Below are positions 5,206 through 6,756 of a DNA stretch of 6,756 bases, one piece after another. The stretch is taken from assembly GCA_005889025.1 (NCBI GenBank), contig VBCZ01000203.1:1-6756 (forward strand). The letters run 5' to 3'. Each line of letters starts with the position of its first letter. Within the stretch, counting starts at the first letter, position 1. This DNA comes from Betaproteobacteria bacterium (GTDB taxonomy: Bacteria; Pseudomonadota; Gammaproteobacteria; Burkholderiales; Casimicrobiaceae). The notes beneath the pieces were generated by a model. The model was given only the letters and a program-made list of their open reading frames with translations, was not told where the DNA came from and made no database searches. The translations under genes were made by a program, and so were the position numbers.

Positions 5206-6756
5206 ATGTGGGTTACGCGAGTCTCGATCAACAACCCGGTGTTCGCGACCATGGTGATGGTCGGAATCGTGGTATTGGGCCTGTTCTCCTACGCGAGGCT
5301 GCGCGTGGAGCAGATGCCGGACGTCTCGCTGCCGTTCGTAGACATAGAGACTGCCTATCCGGGCGCTTCGCCGGAAGTCGTCGAATCGGATGTGAGCAAA
5401 CCGATCGAATACGCCGTCAACACGGTGTCGGGCGTCAAGCGGATCTATTCGAACTCGCGCGAAGGGCGAAGCCAGGTGTTCGTCGAGTTCCGCCTCGGCA
5501 CCGAGGTAACCCGCGCGATACAGGACGCGCGCGACAAGATCGCGCTGGTGCGGCCGAATTTTCCCCGTGACGTCAAGGATCCACAGGTCATCCGCGTCGA
5601 GATTGAGGACAACCGACCCACCATATCGCTCGCGGTGCTCTCGCCGACGGTCGAGCTGCGCGAGCTGACATCGCTCACCGATCAGACGATCGTCAAGGCG
5701 ATCGAGAACATTCCCGGTGTCGCTCAGGTAATCGTCAACGGGCGGGTGACGCGGCAGATTCTCATCCAGATCAAACCTTCCGCCCTGACGTCGCTCGGCA
5801 TCGGCGTCGATCAGGTGATGACCGCCGTGCAAAACGCCAACCAGGACGTCCCCGCAGGCCGCATCACGCGCGGACACAACGACTCGATCGTGCGCGTCGA
5901 AGGCAAGATCAAGGACCCCGCGCAATTCAGCCGCATCATCGTCGCGCAGCAGGGTGGCGGCCCGGTCTACTTGAGCCAGGTCGCCGACGTCATCGACGGC
6001 GAGAAGGAGCTCGATTCGATCTCCCGCATCAACGGCCGCCCATCGATCACCATCGATATCCGAAAGGCGCAGGACGCCAACATCATCGAGACTGGTCGCG
6101 GTGTGCGCGAAGCGATCGAGTCGCTGAAGGCGCGTCTGCCGCAGGACGTCGAGGTGCGGCTCGTGTACTCGCAGGCGGACCAGGTGGAGGCGAGTGTCGC
6201 CCAAGTCAAGGCAACGATCGTCGAGGGTGCGCTGCTCACTGTTTTGATCGTCTTCCTGTTTCTGCACTCCTGGCGCAGCACGATTATCACCGGGCTCACG
6301 CTGCCGATTGCGGTGATCGCGACGTTCATCGCTTTGTATGCATTTGGCTTCACGCTCAACATGATGACGCTGAGACGCGATCGACGTGCGCGAGAACATC
6401 GTGCGCCACCTGGGGAAGGGCAAGACGCATCTTGCGGCGGCGCGCGAAGGCACCGACGGGATCGGGCTCGCGGTCATGGCCACCACCTTCGCCATTGTCG
6501 CGGTGTTCGTGCCGATCGCGTTCATGAAGGGCATCGTAGGCCAGTTCTTCTTCCAGTTCGGCTTGACAGTAGCGGTCGCCGTGCTGGTGTCTCTGTTCGT
6601 CAGTTTCACGCTCGATCCGATGCTCTCCTCGGTCTGGCGCGATCCCGCGGGCTCGCGCTTTTCGCGCGTGCCCTGGCTCGGCCGCTTCATGGATCGCGTC
6701 GAACGTGAGGTCGAATGGGTGCACATCGTGTATGGGCGCCTGCTGGAATGGGCGAT
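5206..6756 (+). pseudogene. RND efflux pump (HAE-1 type inner-membrane transporter), frameshifted and cut by the window end
   Basis: This is the proton-driven inner-membrane component of a tripartite efflux system; only about the first half of a usual 1030-1080-residue protein is present. Frame one gives 389 good residues: membrane helix 1 (12-30), the porter-domain stretch EQMPDVSLPFVDIETAYPGA (35-54), SGVKRIYSNSREG (75-87), porter subdomains to about 330, helix 2 (338-354, VFLFLHSWRSTI), helix 3 (362-380) and NMMTL at 385-389. The family sequence then resumes in the next frame at 6374 with DAIDVRENIVRH, GLAVMATTFAIVAVF, GQFFFQFGLTVAV and SFTLDPMLSSVW, up to the window end. Compared with AcrB, about 12 residues of helix 4 up to the first of the two relay aspartates are missing, a loss of about 35 bases. 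The uncorrected first frame runs into 112 unrelated residues and stops at 6706-6708. The DAI-VREN motif points to HAE-1, not the heavy-metal HME class. Substrate unknown. Confidence 0.88.

Noticed and set aside
6368..6390. Programmed frameshift or split gene in the RND pump.
   Set aside because: About twelve residues of helix 4 are absent at the break and no start codon with a ribosome binding site precedes the second frame, so a deletion is the simpler reading.
4603..6726. A 707-codon open frame on the minus strand opposite the adaptor and pump genes.
   Set aside because: The plus strand encodes unmistakable adaptor and RND sequence on both sides of the breaks. The minus-strand reading is Arg/Asp-rich with no recognisable domain. 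Its openness is a by-product of GC-rich codon use.

Overview
The window looks like chromosomal DNA of a GC-rich Gram-negative bacterium, most likely a betaproteobacterium. That placement rests on remembered similarity of the LivK, LivH and RND sequences to Burkholderiales-type proteins and has not been searched. It holds two divergent gene groups that face away from a roughly 330-base intergenic region near the middle.

Left part, minus strand (positions 3738 down to 1): a branched-chain amino acid ABC uptake operon of the hydrophobic amino acid transport family, in the order livK (binding protein), livH and livM (permeases), livG (ATPase, cut by the window edge). A near-consensus sigma-70 promoter sits about 45 bases upstream of livK. 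A strong intrinsic terminator lies between livK and livH, an arrangement expected to give far more binding protein than membrane components. LivK is unusual in having a lipobox-like signal peptide and a Met/Lys-rich C-terminal tail built from 11-residue repeats.

Centre (3739-4072): the livK promoter and leader, a perfect 11-bp inverted repeat, and a weak candidate plus-strand promoter.

Right part, plus strand (4073-6756): a tripartite efflux pair, a membrane fusion (periplasmic adaptor) protein followed by an RND inner-membrane pump of the HAE-1 (multidrug) type that runs off the window. Each gene is interrupted by one small, out-of-frame loss of a conserved segment. The adaptor lacks the second half of its lipoyl/barrel-sandwich domain (about 24 residues). 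The pump lacks about 12 residues of transmembrane segment 4, next to the proton-relay aspartates. Either the efflux operon is decaying or the assembly collapsed at two places. No outer-membrane factor is visible in the window.

I found no RNA gene, CRISPR array, insertion sequence or evident new system. The points most worth checking are the paired deletions, the LivK tail and the intergenic inverted repeat.
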